Source: a virus. From it: a DNA stretch of 64,000 bases. Every line of letters starts with the position of its first letter. Position 1 is the first letter of the stretch. The stretch covers positions 1-64,000 of IMG/VR virus record IMGVR_UViG_3300045110_000102; one strand, 5' to 3'. Shown one piece after another: positions 10,201 through 18,060 of the stretch. The notes under the pieces are model-generated. The model saw only the letters and a program-made list of their open reading frames with translations, made no database searches and had not been told where the DNA came from. The translations under genes and the position numbers were made by a program.

Positions 10201-12338
10201 AGTTCGATCCGGCGGTTGGTCCGAGTTGGCTTCCTCCCGGCGCGCTGATGCACATCGACTTCCTTGTGCCGCGCGCATGGGACGGCGTTGTCGATGTGGT
10301 CTTGTCAGCGAGCAGCATCGGCTATCAATGCCTCGGCAACGATCCCAACACGAACGCTTATCTCGCACCGCTCACCACCGGCTACGATTACGAGCGCATC
10401 GAGGCGACCGGCTATTACTATCACGAGACGTGGCCGCTCCCGGCGTACATCTCAAGCATGCGTCAAGCCGTGCTCGCCGATTGCACGGTGGTGATCACGC
10501 TTGCATCGCAGAGCGATAGCGCTCCTCCGGAGATCGCGTTCGTCTCTGCTGATGGACTCACTGGCATCGTTGCCGGGACCAACGGCACAGCGGACATGAC
10601 GGTGACGTCACGGCGCGGCCCGCTCGCTCTGTCGGTGCCGGGTGCGTGGGTTGTGCCGACGTCGGCGGAGTATGTTCGCAACCGCTATGCGTTCACATCC
10701 ACGGCGGGGCGGTTCGAGATTGCGGTGAACGGCTCGGCTGCTGCCGCTGGTGTGGTCGATGCGACCGACCGCGATGCGACGGTGGTTGCCATTGCGAACA
10801 AGGGCGCGAACATCGAGAGCATCACGGTGTATCCGCCGCTCGCGGACGTCACCGGCTTGTCGGAGTTGAGTTCTCTGACAGAAGCGCCACCGCCAACAGG
10901 TGGCAAGCCTGAGTGGGTGCCTGCAGATGCGACGCTCTACATCGACTTCCTGAACGGCGGGCGCGCTTGGGATGGCACCAACGAACTCGACGCTGCAGGC
11001 ATCGGCGCGCTGCTCGGTGCTGATGCTGGGGTGACTGGCACGGTCGCCTTCAATCCTGCGTGGATCGAGACCCACGGATTGAATCCACCAGCCTATGAGA
11101 CGTTCGCGTTCCTCGGCGCAGCAAATGCCGCGCTGTTTCCCGCTGGATCACTCGTGATGGGTTGGCGGCACGACGCGACGCTGACGGGGAGGCCCGAGAT
11201 CACGCTGTACTCGGCGGACAACAGCAAGAGCATGCGGTTCTATCATCCCGACAACACGTGGTACATGTACGGCACCGGCGGCACGCTCTACGGAAGCGAT
11301 GGTCCGGTCGATCACAGTCTGAACCTTGCGCCGAACGCTGGCGGCCTGACGTACAGCGGCACGGGCGACGGCGTTGATGTTCACATCTCGGCGAACAACG
11401 CGGTGCAACTCACCATCCCGGTTGGCGAGGTGAACATCCCGGCGGCTTCGCCGATGGTGAAGGGCAAGATTTCATCGAGCCACATCACCAGCCTCGCGTT
11501 CTATCCAGTGCTCGCCGATCTCGCGCCGGTGACAACGCCTGATCCGCCAGCGGACCCGAACATTCTGCCGCTGCCTCTGATCCACATCGACTTCCTCGCA
11601 GACACTGCGACGAACGCCGGTGCGACTGTCGGCATCGCTTCGCTGCTCGGCACCGACAACATCGCGCAGAATAGCGGGATGCCGAACAGCTACAACGCGG
11701 CGCTCAACCTCGGACCGACCGGCTACTGCACTGGCTCCGATACTACGTGGTGCGGCTTCATCAGCGCAGCCAAGACGGCGATGACCGAGGGCGCGACGAT
11801 TGTCTACAAGATACTCGTCGATGGCGCGGGCTTCCCGCTCCAGAACATCACGCACGGCTACTACTCCAACCAAGCGGCGGCGCGGAGTCTCAAGGCGATC
11901 TTGGATCACACGCTGACGACGCTGAAGCTGCAGGGCGATGACGGAGTCTTGTGGGTGGATGAGTCGGACGCTGGTGCGATCAGTGTCGTCGTCGGTGAGA
12001 TCAACACGGTTGCTCTGCAGATAATCCACACCGCGAACTCTATGGACTCGATCATGTGGGTCTCGGTGAACGGCCAGCCCGCCTTCGGCAGCATTCTCCC
12101 GAAGACCAACGCGTCATGGTCCTTCGCCTACACTCTGTTCGCGAGTGGCAAGAACCGCATCCAGTCGATTGATATCTACAAGAACATCGGAGTCGCTCCG
12201 GCGATGCTGCCAGCGCTGAGCGCGCCGCCAGCAGCAGCGACCGCACAACAGGTTCGCCGCGTGCACGACACGTGGAAAGAAGGACGACGCAACGCCAACA
12301 TCGGCAAGCGCAACAAGAGAGGACGCAATGCAAGATAA
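7263..12338 (+). CDS. Giant repeat protein with IPT/TIG-like domains (putative adhesin)
   Basis: At 1691 residues this is the largest protein in the window. ATG 7263 has AGGA upstream; an in-frame TTG lies three codons earlier. It begins with GEVYEDYAWDGEKW, the same leader motif as the preceding fibre. Six diverged copies of a roughly 230-330-residue unit start near residues 38, 353, 680, 992, 1221 and 1436; each opens with a strand-like GAxVxIxF and mostly RAWDG. Between the early units are three immunoglobulin-like IPT/TIG-type segments (about 257-342, 589-669 and 897-979). The tail is basic. IPT/TIG domains are common in bacterial surface and adhesive proteins. Likely a long virion-attached fibre or adhesin; exact role unknown. 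Confidence 0.65.
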   Translation: MGYNFPSAPIYGEVYEDYAWDGEKWMCGKLSAPGWVPQGALVHIEFYGGVARAWDGTGLLDGVGISALLGNDPNAGMWSGGSEYSPDGVTENGYDYNAFNGSYYAPAAVGVLKALLPNALTYVVTCNFDEWYAEMYMALIPEGADTGNVEIWSTVGGNIAAYTDSGVGLELPGAYNTEPGVFKQNRIAFTHRPPIDGAEGLLAISANGSEAVQAPLTGADFLGGLNSSWYIDNIPLHAITIYEEQPVEALQVLSNLHLAPEIRALTPRDVEISGAAFELTVQGFSFDEAAVVQVDGVDVPTVYSSATVLTATLQGSVTTATVQVTVKGGDARVSNAHEVAFYDRITGPTWALGASVFIDLIKPGRVWTGTEVLDADAATGIGLFLGHDDATNAYVGGSYTCYDQRVVQIEGYNSSWLNGTNRIPAYLDAIKEYLLSTEGATLQVTTRTTAGWWVKRPKLVFTSNNAANYITVQQAAAAYTLTARAGPLNLTADGCFVEPTGESYEQYIRNRFALTLAGTRLEFAANGVAASLVSATLTEADRPSANPLTGIVEDGYNIESIALYAPLPDTTGLVELSSLDATAPPALVPTLTGISPATGETGGAAFTLTATGTNFTATSVINAGSIDVATTFVSDTTLTASLTPPLIDGNVLVLVKDGAATTTGFEIVFTTPMPAPDWVPEGAEVFIEFTGAGTARAWDGVAEYDAATIEGALLGKDADSDMWNYDSLYDPAAITDLGYDYYSVSAAYAPAALGKLKQMLAEGLTLVIKYGLNSLHNDPYLAFNSGQPSAIEISLSVAEVVSVYSPNGRVTLVGQAFDQATADGERYPNVIAYTLTPTRSEISINGMQAKAENMGQIDFPNGPPTGLYLDGGDIVSIAAYPPQAKEQLPLLSAVPVKAYSVMPVEVPINTTIVEVTVKGANFFNCVVQVDGIDQPNIFTDSPTSIRMVSWNSGMTVGEERVVTVRNILTDEVSSAVLMRQFDPAVGPSWLPPGALMHIDFLVPRAWDGVVDVVLSASSIGYQCLGNDPNTNAYLAPLTTGYDYERIEATGYYYHETWPLPAYISSMRQAVLADCTVVITLASQSDSAPPEIAFVSADGLTGIVAGTNGTADMTVTSRRGPLALSVPGAWVVPTSAEYVRNRYAFTSTAGRFEIAVNGSAAAAGVVDATDRDATVVAIANKGANIESITVYPPLADVTGLSELSSLTEAPPPTGGKPEWVPADATLYIDFLNGGRAWDGTNELDAAGIGALLGADAGVTGTVAFNPAWIETHGLNPPAYETFAFLGAANAALFPAGSLVMGWRHDATLTGRPEITLYSADNSKSMRFYHPDNTWYMYGTGGTLYGSDGPVDHSLNLAPNAGGLTYSGTGDGVDVHISANNAVQLTIPVGEVNIPAASPMVKGKISSSHITSLAFYPVLADLAPVTTPDPPADPNILPLPLIHIDFLADTATNAGATVGIASLLGTDNIAQNSGMPNSYNAALNLGPTGYCTGSDTTWCGFISAAKTAMTEGATIVYKILVDGAGFPLQNITHGYYSNQAAARSLKAILDHTLTTLKLQGDDGVLWVDESDAGAISVVVGEINTVALQIIHTANSMDSIMWVSVNGQPAFGSILPKTNASWSFAYTLFASGKNRIQSIDIYKNIGVAPAMLPALSAPPAAATAQQVRRVHDTWKEGRRNANIGKRNKRGRNAR

Positions 12339-12621
12339 TCGAATGAGTGAGCGGCTCAGCCAGAAGGTTGAGACCAACGTGCGGCAGATGATCGGCGATC
12401 TGACGATGCAGACCATCGTGCTGAAGAGCATGCTGGAATTGCAGGGCGAGCAGCAGAACCCGAACCAGCCGAACCCTGCACCTCCGCCGCCGCAGCCGGT
12501 GCCGCCGAACCCGGGCGAGCAGCCCGGACGCAAGGACCCGGAGCCGCCGCCGCCTGCGCCGGAGCACGCCGCATCGGTGACGCGCGGCAATGGCAAGGCG
12601 TCAGGGCAGCTTAACCGATGA
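12328..12621 (+). CDS. Hypothetical protein with Pro-rich tail (97 aa)
   Basis: Overlaps the end of the giant repeat gene by 11 bases. The N-terminal 45 residues look helical and amphipathic (MSERLSQKVETNVRQMIGDL); the rest is a proline/asparagine/glutamine linker (PNPAPPPPQPVPPNP) and a short polar end. It ends four bases into the next gene (ATGA overlap). The helix-plus-linker layout suggests a small structural or chaperone protein for the preceding fibres. No family recognised. Confidence 0.6.
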   Translation: MQDNRMSERLSQKVETNVRQMIGDLTMQTIVLKSMLELQGEQQNPNQPNPAPPPPQPVPPNPGEQPGRKDPEPPPPAPEHAASVTRGNGKASGQLNR

Positions 12622-13070
12622 CCATCACCACCAGCGTTGATGCAACGTGGCGCGTCGGGCGTGTCGAGATCGATACGCCTCACGACGCGGCTGGCACCGT
12701 GCGCGGCGTGACAGAGGTGACGATCTCGGAGCCGAGCGGTCAACAGCGCGGCGGTCGCACGACCTATGGTGCGATCCCGGGTGAAGCCACCTCGCGCAAC
12801 AACGCCGACGTGATGGACGACGAAGTCGAGGTCGCCGGTGGCACCAAGATCAGTTGGCGTCTCATCATGGAAGCGATGCCGCTGTTCATCGAGAAGTGGC
12901 GCATGGAGGACATCGAGAATCCTCCGGCGCGCATGATCCCGCAGCGGGGCATGCAGACGACTCCTGTCCCCGAGCTTGGTCCGAAGCCAGTCGGACCGGA
13001 AGGACTCCCGCCGCCGCGAGTCCCTCCCGTGAAGCAAGAAGGCGAGTCCCCCGTGAGCTTCAACGGGTGA
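12618..13070 (+). CDS. Hypothetical protein (150 aa)
   Basis: Starts in the ATGA overlap with the previous gene. The N-terminal half is strand-rich and polar. The middle has a short helical stretch (RLIMEAMPLFIEKWRMEDIE) followed by a proline-rich end (GLPPPRVPPVKQEG). No signal peptide or membrane segment. It lies between the adhesin cassette and the prohead protease, so a virion or assembly role is plausible but not shown. Confidence 0.6.
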   Translation: MTITTSVDATWRVGRVEIDTPHDAAGTVRGVTEVTISEPSGQQRGGRTTYGAIPGEATSRNNADVMDDEVEVAGGTKISWRLIMEAMPLFIEKWRMEDIENPPARMIPQRGMQTTPVPELGPKPVGPEGLPPPRVPPVKQEGESPVSFNG

Positions 13071-13073
13071 CGC

Positions 13074-13490
13074 ATGGAAGAAGAGGGCCGGGTGGAGAAG
13101 GCGTTCAACGTCATCAGGTCGATGAGCCTGACGAACGTGCTCATCATGCTGTTGATGGTGCTGATCGCGATCCCGGCCTACTTCGCCTATCGCTTCATGA
13201 CCGACGTCGCCTTCCGACGTGAGTTCATGTCGTCGGCGATCATCCTCGACATGCATGCGCCGTGCATCGTGCTGGAGGGTCACCGCTACGGTGCGCAGGC
13301 GCGGCACAGCGTGTTCATCGTCTACGGTCTCGACGGTCGCAACGAGAAGCTGCTCGGGCTGCGCGCACCGGGAGAGGTGTCCGGCCCCGAACTGACCGGG
13401 TTGTGCAGTCGCGTCACCGAGCTTGCCGAGCAGATCAAAGAGTTCAGGCGCAAGGAAGAACTGGCCGCGCCACCTGAGAAGGACAAGTAG
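13074..13490 (+). CDS. Single-pass membrane protein (138 aa)
   Basis: One clear transmembrane helix near residues 19-40 (TNVLIMLLMVLIAIPAYFAY) after a charged N-terminus. Then comes a soluble domain with two Cys residues and a Lys/Glu-rich end. It has no signal peptide or lipobox. It lies directly before the protease-scaffold gene with a 1-base gap to its ATG. A membrane protein inside a head module is unexpected; it may belong functionally with the adhesin cassette. No family recognised. Confidence 0.6.
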   Translation: MEEEGRVEKAFNVIRSMSLTNVLIMLLMVLIAIPAYFAYRFMTDVAFRREFMSSAIILDMHAPCIVLEGHRYGAQARHSVFIVYGLDGRNEKLLGLRAPGEVSGPELTGLCSRVTELAEQIKEFRRKEELAAPPEKDK

Positions 13491-13491
13491 C

Positions 13492-14676
13492 ATGCCCAAC
13501 TTCGAAGAGATGTTCGCGCTCGACTCGGTGATGTTCAGCGATGAGAAGTACAAGATGCGGCAGACGAAGGACGGCTACCTCGTCTGCCAGCCGCGCGTCG
13601 CGCGCACCGGAATTCAAATCTACAACGGCGCTGAAGTCGGCAGGCCTGACCTGAAGACGGTTCGCGTCTATCGCCCCGAGACCGAGGTGATGGCGAACGA
13701 TGCTGTGGTCTCGCTGGCTGGCAAGCCAATCACCATCGAGCATCCTGCTCAGCCGGTCACTGCGGAGACGTGGAAGCGAGATGCCGTCGGCTACGTGGGG
13801 AGCGAGATTCTCCGCGATGGTGAATTCATTCGCGTGCCGCTGCACCTGATGGACGCTGAAGCCATCAAGGAAGTGCGCGGCGGCAGAAGTCAACTGTCGG
13901 TCGGCTACAGCGCCGAGCTTCAGTGGGGCGATGGCGTCTCGCCAAACGGCGAGAAGTACGACGTCACGCAAACTTCTATCCGTGCCAACCATGTTGCGAT
14001 CACCCATACCGCTCGTGGTGGACCCAAGCTGCGTATGGGTGACAACGACACTCAGAACAGGAGAAAGACAATGGCTACGAGAACCATTCAGGTGGACGGC
14101 ATCTCTGTTGAGATGGAAGAGCGCGATGTGCAGGTCGTCGAGCGCACAATCGCCAAGCTGCAGGGCGAAGTCACGGCAGCGCAAGCCGCTCTCGCGACTG
14201 CGCAGACCACGATGCAGAACGACGTCGCGGCAGCGAAGACCGAGACCGCGAACGCGAAGGCCGAGGTGCAGACCAAGGTCGCCGAGATCGCAACGCTGCA
14301 GAAGCAACTCGGCGATGCGAAGCTGACACCGCAGGCGCTCGACAAGTTGGTCACTGATCGTGTTGCCACCGTGCAGCGCGCGAAGGCGATCATCGGCGAT
14401 GCGCTTGTGATCGACGGCAAGACCGACGCCGACATGCGCAAGCAGGTCGTGCTCGCGAAGATGGGCGACACCGCCAAAGATTGGAATGACGACATGATCA
14501 ATGCGTCGTTCAACACGCTGGCGGTTGCTGACACCAGCAACAACGGCGCTGGCCTGCATCAGGTGATCAGCGTGCTTCGTCACTCCGACAACTCTGGCGC
14601 TGATCCTCGACAGGCGGCGTACACGCAGTATGAGACCGACCTGCAGAATCGCTGGAAGGGCAAGGCCGCTTCCTAA
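13492..14676 (+). CDS. Prohead protease-scaffold fusion (DUF2213-type)
   Basis: A 394-residue protein. Residues 1-180 match the DUF2213 prohead protease type. They carry the herpesvirus-assemblin-like pattern of catalytic candidates: His84 (TIEHP), Ser136 (SQLSVGYSAEL) and His167 (NHVAITHTARGG). Residues about 194-320 form a long Ala/Gln/Lys coiled coil typical of an internal scaffold, and the end is polar. The protease cleaves scaffold and capsid proteins during head maturation. ATG 13492 follows the preceding stop at once; an earlier in-frame start exists but would overlap the upstream gene. A strong internal ribosome site lies before Met194. The cement and major capsid genes follow, as in many phages. 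Confidence 0.8.
   Translation: MPNFEEMFALDSVMFSDEKYKMRQTKDGYLVCQPRVARTGIQIYNGAEVGRPDLKTVRVYRPETEVMANDAVVSLAGKPITIEHPAQPVTAETWKRDAVGYVGSEILRDGEFIRVPLHLMDAEAIKEVRGGRSQLSVGYSAELQWGDGVSPNGEKYDVTQTSIRANHVAITHTARGGPKLRMGDNDTQNRRKTMATRTIQVDGISVEMEERDVQVVERTIAKLQGEVTAAQAALATAQTTMQNDVAAAKTETANAKAEVQTKVAEIATLQKQLGDAKLTPQALDKLVTDRVATVQRAKAIIGDALVIDGKTDADMRKQVVLAKMGDTAKDWNDDMINASFNTLAVADTSNNGAGLHQVISVLRHSDNSGADPRQAAYTQYETDLQNRWKGKAAS
14059..14073 (+). promoter_or_regulatory. Internal Shine-Dalgarno and start codon for scaffold
   Basis: AGGAG, 7-base spacer (AAAGACA), ATG. It is as good as the best ribosome sites in this genome although it lies within a coding region. The codons around it encode a polar linker between protease and coiled coil. 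Confidence 0.65.
14071..14676 (+). CDS. Scaffold protein from internal start (nested, in frame)
   Basis: Inside the protease gene, AGGAG at 14059-14063 sits 7 bases before the in-frame ATG for Met194. Translation there would yield a separate 201-residue coiled-coil scaffold, sharing its C-terminus with the protease fusion. This repeats the lambda C/Nu3 arrangement, in which far more scaffold than protease is needed. The start is seen in sequence; actual use is inferred. Confidence 0.6.
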   Translation: MATRTIQVDGISVEMEERDVQVVERTIAKLQGEVTAAQAALATAQTTMQNDVAAAKTETANAKAEVQTKVAEIATLQKQLGDAKLTPQALDKLVTDRVATVQRAKAIIGDALVIDGKTDADMRKQVVLAKMGDTAKDWNDDMINASFNTLAVADTSNNGAGLHQVISVLRHSDNSGADPRQAAYTQYETDLQNRWKGKAAS

Positions 14677-14732
14677 CCACCTTTCACCCGGGTGCACGCA
14701 CCCAAACGCTTTGAAAGCGAGGAGTAATTCAA

Positions 14733-15332
14733 ATGGCTGACACCAACACTGAGACCCGTCCTGACCAGACGGTGCGGCCCGGCGACGTCACTGTCGTGAC
14801 GCGAAGGAGCGCGGAAGGGAAAGAGATTTCCAAGTATGAGTATCCGACGGCTGCACCGCACGGCGTGCCGCAGGAGGAATTCCCTTCGACGATGAAGCCG
14901 GGCGTGCACGGCATGATCAATCGCATGGTTGATTACAATGCCGTGACGCGCACGGCGCAGGATGCGCCCATCGGCGTGGGCTGCGCTGTCACGCAATCGA
15001 CGGCGGAAGATGGCGGCGCACTCGCAGGCGGCGCGGTCAACAGCTTCGTTGGCATCACGATCCTCGATCCGACCATCGTGCAGCCGACGACTGCAGCCGC
15101 TCTTCCTCCGAACACCTATCCGCAATATGCGAGCATGGGTGTGCTGACCAAGGGCGAGATTTTCATCCAGCAGGACACGGTCGCAACGTTGCCCGGCGAG
15201 CCGGTGTTCTACGACATCGCATCCGGCGTGCTCAGCAACGCTGGCGGCGCTGGCCCGATTCCCGGCGCGCGCTGGAAGTACAACCGCCCGGCGGGCGGGC
15301 TCAACGTCGTGCAACTCGGCATCCAGACCTGA
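14733..15332 (+). CDS. Capsid cement / decoration protein
   Basis: A 199-residue protein placed between scaffold and major capsid gene, where phages of this capsid type encode a structural cement protein. It is rich in Gly, Ala, Thr and Pro with short strands (GVLTKGEIFIQQD, GEPVFYDIASGVLS) and a conserved-looking SFVGITI segment, all typical of the small beta-rich cement fold. GAGGAG about 9 bases before the ATG gives a strong start. Assigned from position and composition rather than an exact motif. Confidence 0.65.
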   Translation: MADTNTETRPDQTVRPGDVTVVTRRSAEGKEISKYEYPTAAPHGVPQEEFPSTMKPGVHGMINRMVDYNAVTRTAQDAPIGVGCAVTQSTAEDGGALAGGAVNSFVGITILDPTIVQPTTAAALPPNTYPQYASMGVLTKGEIFIQQDTVATLPGEPVFYDIASGVLSNAGGAGPIPGARWKYNRPAGGLNVVQLGIQT

Positions 15333-15388
15333 CGCGCGGTCTCGACGCTTCTTAAACCTCAAGCGATCACACCCGTCAGGAGGCGGAA

Positions 15389-16354
15389 ATGAACTATCAG
15401 ATGTTCGGAAGAGACGCGCAGACCAGCGCGTATAACTACGTCGTCAATCAGACGTCGGTCATCGAAGCGCAGGTGGTGAAGATTCAATATCCGGATGTGC
15501 AATATCCGGACCTTGTGCCCGTCGATACCAACACCGGCAATGAGTGGGTGAAGTCGATCACCTACTTCAGCGCCGACATGGTTGGTGCTGCGGATTGGTT
15601 TCACCACACTGCACTCGACGTGCCGCTCGCTGAACTGACCCGCGACAAGTTCGAGCGCGGGATCGAGATGGCAGCGATTGGTTATCGCTACACGCTCGAA
15701 GAGGTAGCCACGGCGATGAACACGCCGGGGCTCAATCTCCCTGCAGACAAGGCGGCAGCGTGCCGTCGTGCCTACGAGGAATTCGTTGACAACATTGCGC
15801 TGCGCGGATCGACCCTGAAGAACATGCAGGGGCTGATCAACTCGACGCTGGTGCTGGCAACGACCGCTCCGGCAGACGGCGCTGGCGGTGCTGGTTCAAG
15901 CACGGCGTGGGCCGACAAGAGCAATCAGCAGATCATTCGCGACATCAACACTACGTTGACCGGCGTCGCGACTGGTACGAACTGGCTGTACTACGCCGAC
16001 ACGATACTGCTTCCGCCGGAGGTTCTGGTGGGCATGGCCGGGCGCATCATCGAGTACACATCGATGACGCTGCTCGACTGGATCAAGCAGTACAACGTGC
16101 TCACCGTGCAGACCAACAGGCCGATCACCATCGCTGGTGTGCGCGGGCTGGAGACTGCAGGCCTCGGCGGCACCGCTCGCATGGTCGCTTATCGCAAGGA
16201 CCCGCAGGTGGTGAAGATGTGGATTCCGATGCCGCATCACTTCCTGCCAGTGTGGCAGCGTGGTCCTCTGGTGTTCGACGTCCCCGGCATCTTCCGGCTC
16301 GGTGGCGTTGAGATCAGGATGCCAGCCGCGATGCGGTATCTCGACGGCATCTAA
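15389..16354 (+). CDS. Major capsid protein (DUF2184 / HK97-like type)
   Basis: A 321-residue protein matching the DUF2184-type major capsid proteins that pair with DUF2213 proteases and DUF4054 connectors. Visible features are the N-terminal arm (YQMFGRDAQTSAYNYVVNQT), an amphipathic spine-like helix near residues 83-135, a Gly/Ala loop, and a strand-rich C-terminus (WIPMPHHFLPVWQRGPLVF). AGGAGG lies 6 bases before the ATG, consistent with very high expression. It should form the icosahedral shell. Confidence 0.8.
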   Translation: MNYQMFGRDAQTSAYNYVVNQTSVIEAQVVKIQYPDVQYPDLVPVDTNTGNEWVKSITYFSADMVGAADWFHHTALDVPLAELTRDKFERGIEMAAIGYRYTLEEVATAMNTPGLNLPADKAAACRRAYEEFVDNIALRGSTLKNMQGLINSTLVLATTAPADGAGGAGSSTAWADKSNQQIIRDINTTLTGVATGTNWLYYADTILLPPEVLVGMAGRIIEYTSMTLLDWIKQYNVLTVQTNRPITIAGVRGLETAGLGGTARMVAYRKDPQVVKMWIPMPHHFLPVWQRGPLVFDVPGIFRLGGVEIRMPAAMRYLDGI

Positions 16355-16454
16355 CAAGGTGGCGGGCCGGGAGTCCCTGCCCGACTACCCAACTGTTCAC
16401 AGCGAGTCCACGCTTGGGGCTTTTCCGCCTCGAACATCTTAGCAGGAGAATCAA

Positions 16455-16748
16455 ATGGCGAAGGTTAAGAACACTGGTCGCGGGCCTGTCGGCTTCTTCG
16501 ACGAGCACGGCAAGCAGATCACGATCAAGCCCGGCGAGGAAGCCGAGTTCAACATGACCGAGGCTGACTACAAGAAGGTCGAAGAGCTTCTTGGCGACGC
16601 ACCGGACCCGAAGCCGTACGAGATCAGCGGCGGGCACGGCGGCGTTGCGAAGAAGAAGCCGGAGCAGAAGCCGCAGCCGAAGCATGAGTCCTCGCTCGGG
16701 CAGGCGCAGAAGCCAGCACAGCAGCAGCCGCAACCGAAGAAGGATTGA
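16455..16748 (+). CDS. Small head protein with Lys/Gln/Pro tail (97 aa)
   Basis: The first 60 residues form a compact strand-rich unit (GPVGFFDEHGKQITIKPGEE) that resembles small phage head proteins placed after the capsid gene. The rest is a low-complexity Lys/Gln/Pro tail. AGGAG lies 7 bases before the ATG. Specific function not recognised. Confidence 0.6.
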   Translation: MAKVKNTGRGPVGFFDEHGKQITIKPGEEAEFNMTEADYKKVEELLGDAPDPKPYEISGGHGGVAKKKPEQKPQPKHESSLGQAQKPAQQQPQPKKD

Positions 16749-16753
16749 CCGCG

Positions 16754-17257
16754 ATGGCGTGGCCGGTCGCACCAGTCACACCGGGGCTCCGCAATCCGAC
16801 GCTGCCGCCGACCGTCTCGGAATTCAGGAAGATGTTTCCGGAGTTCGATGAGGTGTCGGACGAGCACGTGCAGGTGTATCTCGACATCGGCTGTTCGTGG
16901 ATTGATCCGAGCTTCTGGTTCAGCCCCGACGCCAAGGTCGCAGCGATGTTCGCCGCCGCGCATTATCTCTCGATGCACGACAAGGCCAGCGGCGGCGAAC
17001 TCACTGGCAGCACCGGCGGCGGCGTGACTCCGCCCGGCGGCGCAGTCGATCCTGAACTCGGCAAGATATGGGTGAAGAGCGTTCGCTTCCGCGACCGGTC
17101 CGTCACCTATGATCGCGTCTCACTCACCGACCAGAAGAAGACCAACGGTGCCGACGCCACCAAGACAGCGTCATCTGAATTCTGGAATGCAACGCTCTAC
17201 GGTCAACTCTATCTGTCGTACCGCAGGCGCAACGTCTCTCATGTGGCGGTGATCTGA
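16754..17257 (+). CDS. Head-tail connector, DUF4054-type
   Basis: A 167-residue protein. The pattern FRKMFPEFDEVSDEHVQVYL, a Ala-rich helix (AAMFAAAHYLSM), and a C-terminal Phe/Trp/Tyr cluster (FWNATLYGQLYLSYRR) match the DUF4054 adaptor type, an HK97 gp6-like ring protein that docks on the portal. ATG 16754 is preferred to a TTG three codons upstream because AAGGA lies at a normal distance. The neighbours (capsid, then head-closure genes) agree. Confidence 0.75.
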   Translation: MAWPVAPVTPGLRNPTLPPTVSEFRKMFPEFDEVSDEHVQVYLDIGCSWIDPSFWFSPDAKVAAMFAAAHYLSMHDKASGGELTGSTGGGVTPPGGAVDPELGKIWVKSVRFRDRSVTYDRVSLTDQKKTNGADATKTASSEFWNATLYGQLYLSYRRRNVSHVAVI

Positions 17258-17258
17258 G

Positions 17259-17642
17259 ATGGAATATGTGCACACTGTAAAACGCATGCGCATGACGGCG
17301 GTGTTGCAGGCCATCGACGGCGGCAACTCACCGGGACAGATCGAGCTTCGCACCGCTGATCGAATGATCCTCGCGACGCTGATCATGCAGCGCCCGAGCT
17401 TCTATCTGGTCGGCGATGATCTGGTGTTGACTGCGCCGTGCACCGGTTGGGTCACGGTCAAGGGCGAGGCTGTGATCGGCACCATCACCGATGGCAGCGG
17501 CAACATCTGCATCGACGACATGAGCATCGGCGTCGATGTCACTGAAGACAACGTGCACGACTACGAGATTGTGCTCGACGACAACATGCTCGAAGTCGGC
17601 AATCAGGTCACCATCGTCACGGCGACAATCGAACATGGCTGA
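17259..17642 (+). CDS. Putative head-tail joining protein (127 aa)
   Basis: Predominantly strand-forming sequence (GWVTVKGEAVIGTITDGSG, VTIVTATIEHG) with acidic loops. It follows the connector gene by one base and overlaps the next gene by 8. Phage neck modules often have a small beta protein here. No family recognised with certainty. Confidence 0.55.
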   Translation: MEYVHTVKRMRMTAVLQAIDGGNSPGQIELRTADRMILATLIMQRPSFYLVGDDLVLTAPCTGWVTVKGEAVIGTITDGSGNICIDDMSIGVDVTEDNVHDYEIVLDDNMLEVGNQVTIVTATIEHG

Positions 17643-18060
17643 CGTCGAGAAGGACACGACAGAGCTTGACGATCAGGTGGACGCGGTGTGGGGCGAGGCA
17701 GTGGTGCTGCGCCCGATGAAGTCCATCAGCGGCGGCTATCGTGAAGCGCTGCCCGATCCCGAGCGGATCGAGGTGATCGCGAAGGGCATCTACGATCAGG
17801 GACGCGGTGCTCCGGTCGAGACCGGCGGCGGCATGGCGCATCGGCAAGCGACGGTGGACTCGACGTTGTCGATCCGTCACGAGCCGGTCGATAAGTGCAA
17901 GCTGCGCAAAGGTGATCGGGTTTATTTTCCGGTGCGGAAGGAAACGCACGAGGTGACATTCATCTTCGATGATCCCGGCGGACGACCCGACGTGCACCTC
18001 GTGCGCGTGCTCGAAGAGGACGACGTGCCGGTGGTGAATCCATTGAGGTCTTCTCGATGA
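17635..18060 (+). CDS. Putative head closure / neck protein (141 aa)
   Basis: ATG 17635 overlaps the end of the preceding gene; earlier in-frame starts lie deep inside it and lack a ribosome site. The C-terminal half looks like a small beta barrel (GDRVYFPVRKETHEVTFIF) as in head-closure proteins. The stop overlaps the next ATG by 4 bases. Role inferred from position. Confidence 0.55.
   Translation: MADVEKDTTELDDQVDAVWGEAVVLRPMKSISGGYREALPDPERIEVIAKGIYDQGRGAPVETGGGMAHRQATVDSTLSIRHEPVDKCKLRKGDRVYFPVRKETHEVTFIFDDPGGRPDVHLVRVLEEDDVPVVNPLRSSR

Noticed and set aside
13444-14697. Leftward 417-aa frame opposite protease-scaffold
   Set aside because: Shadow of a well-supported gene.
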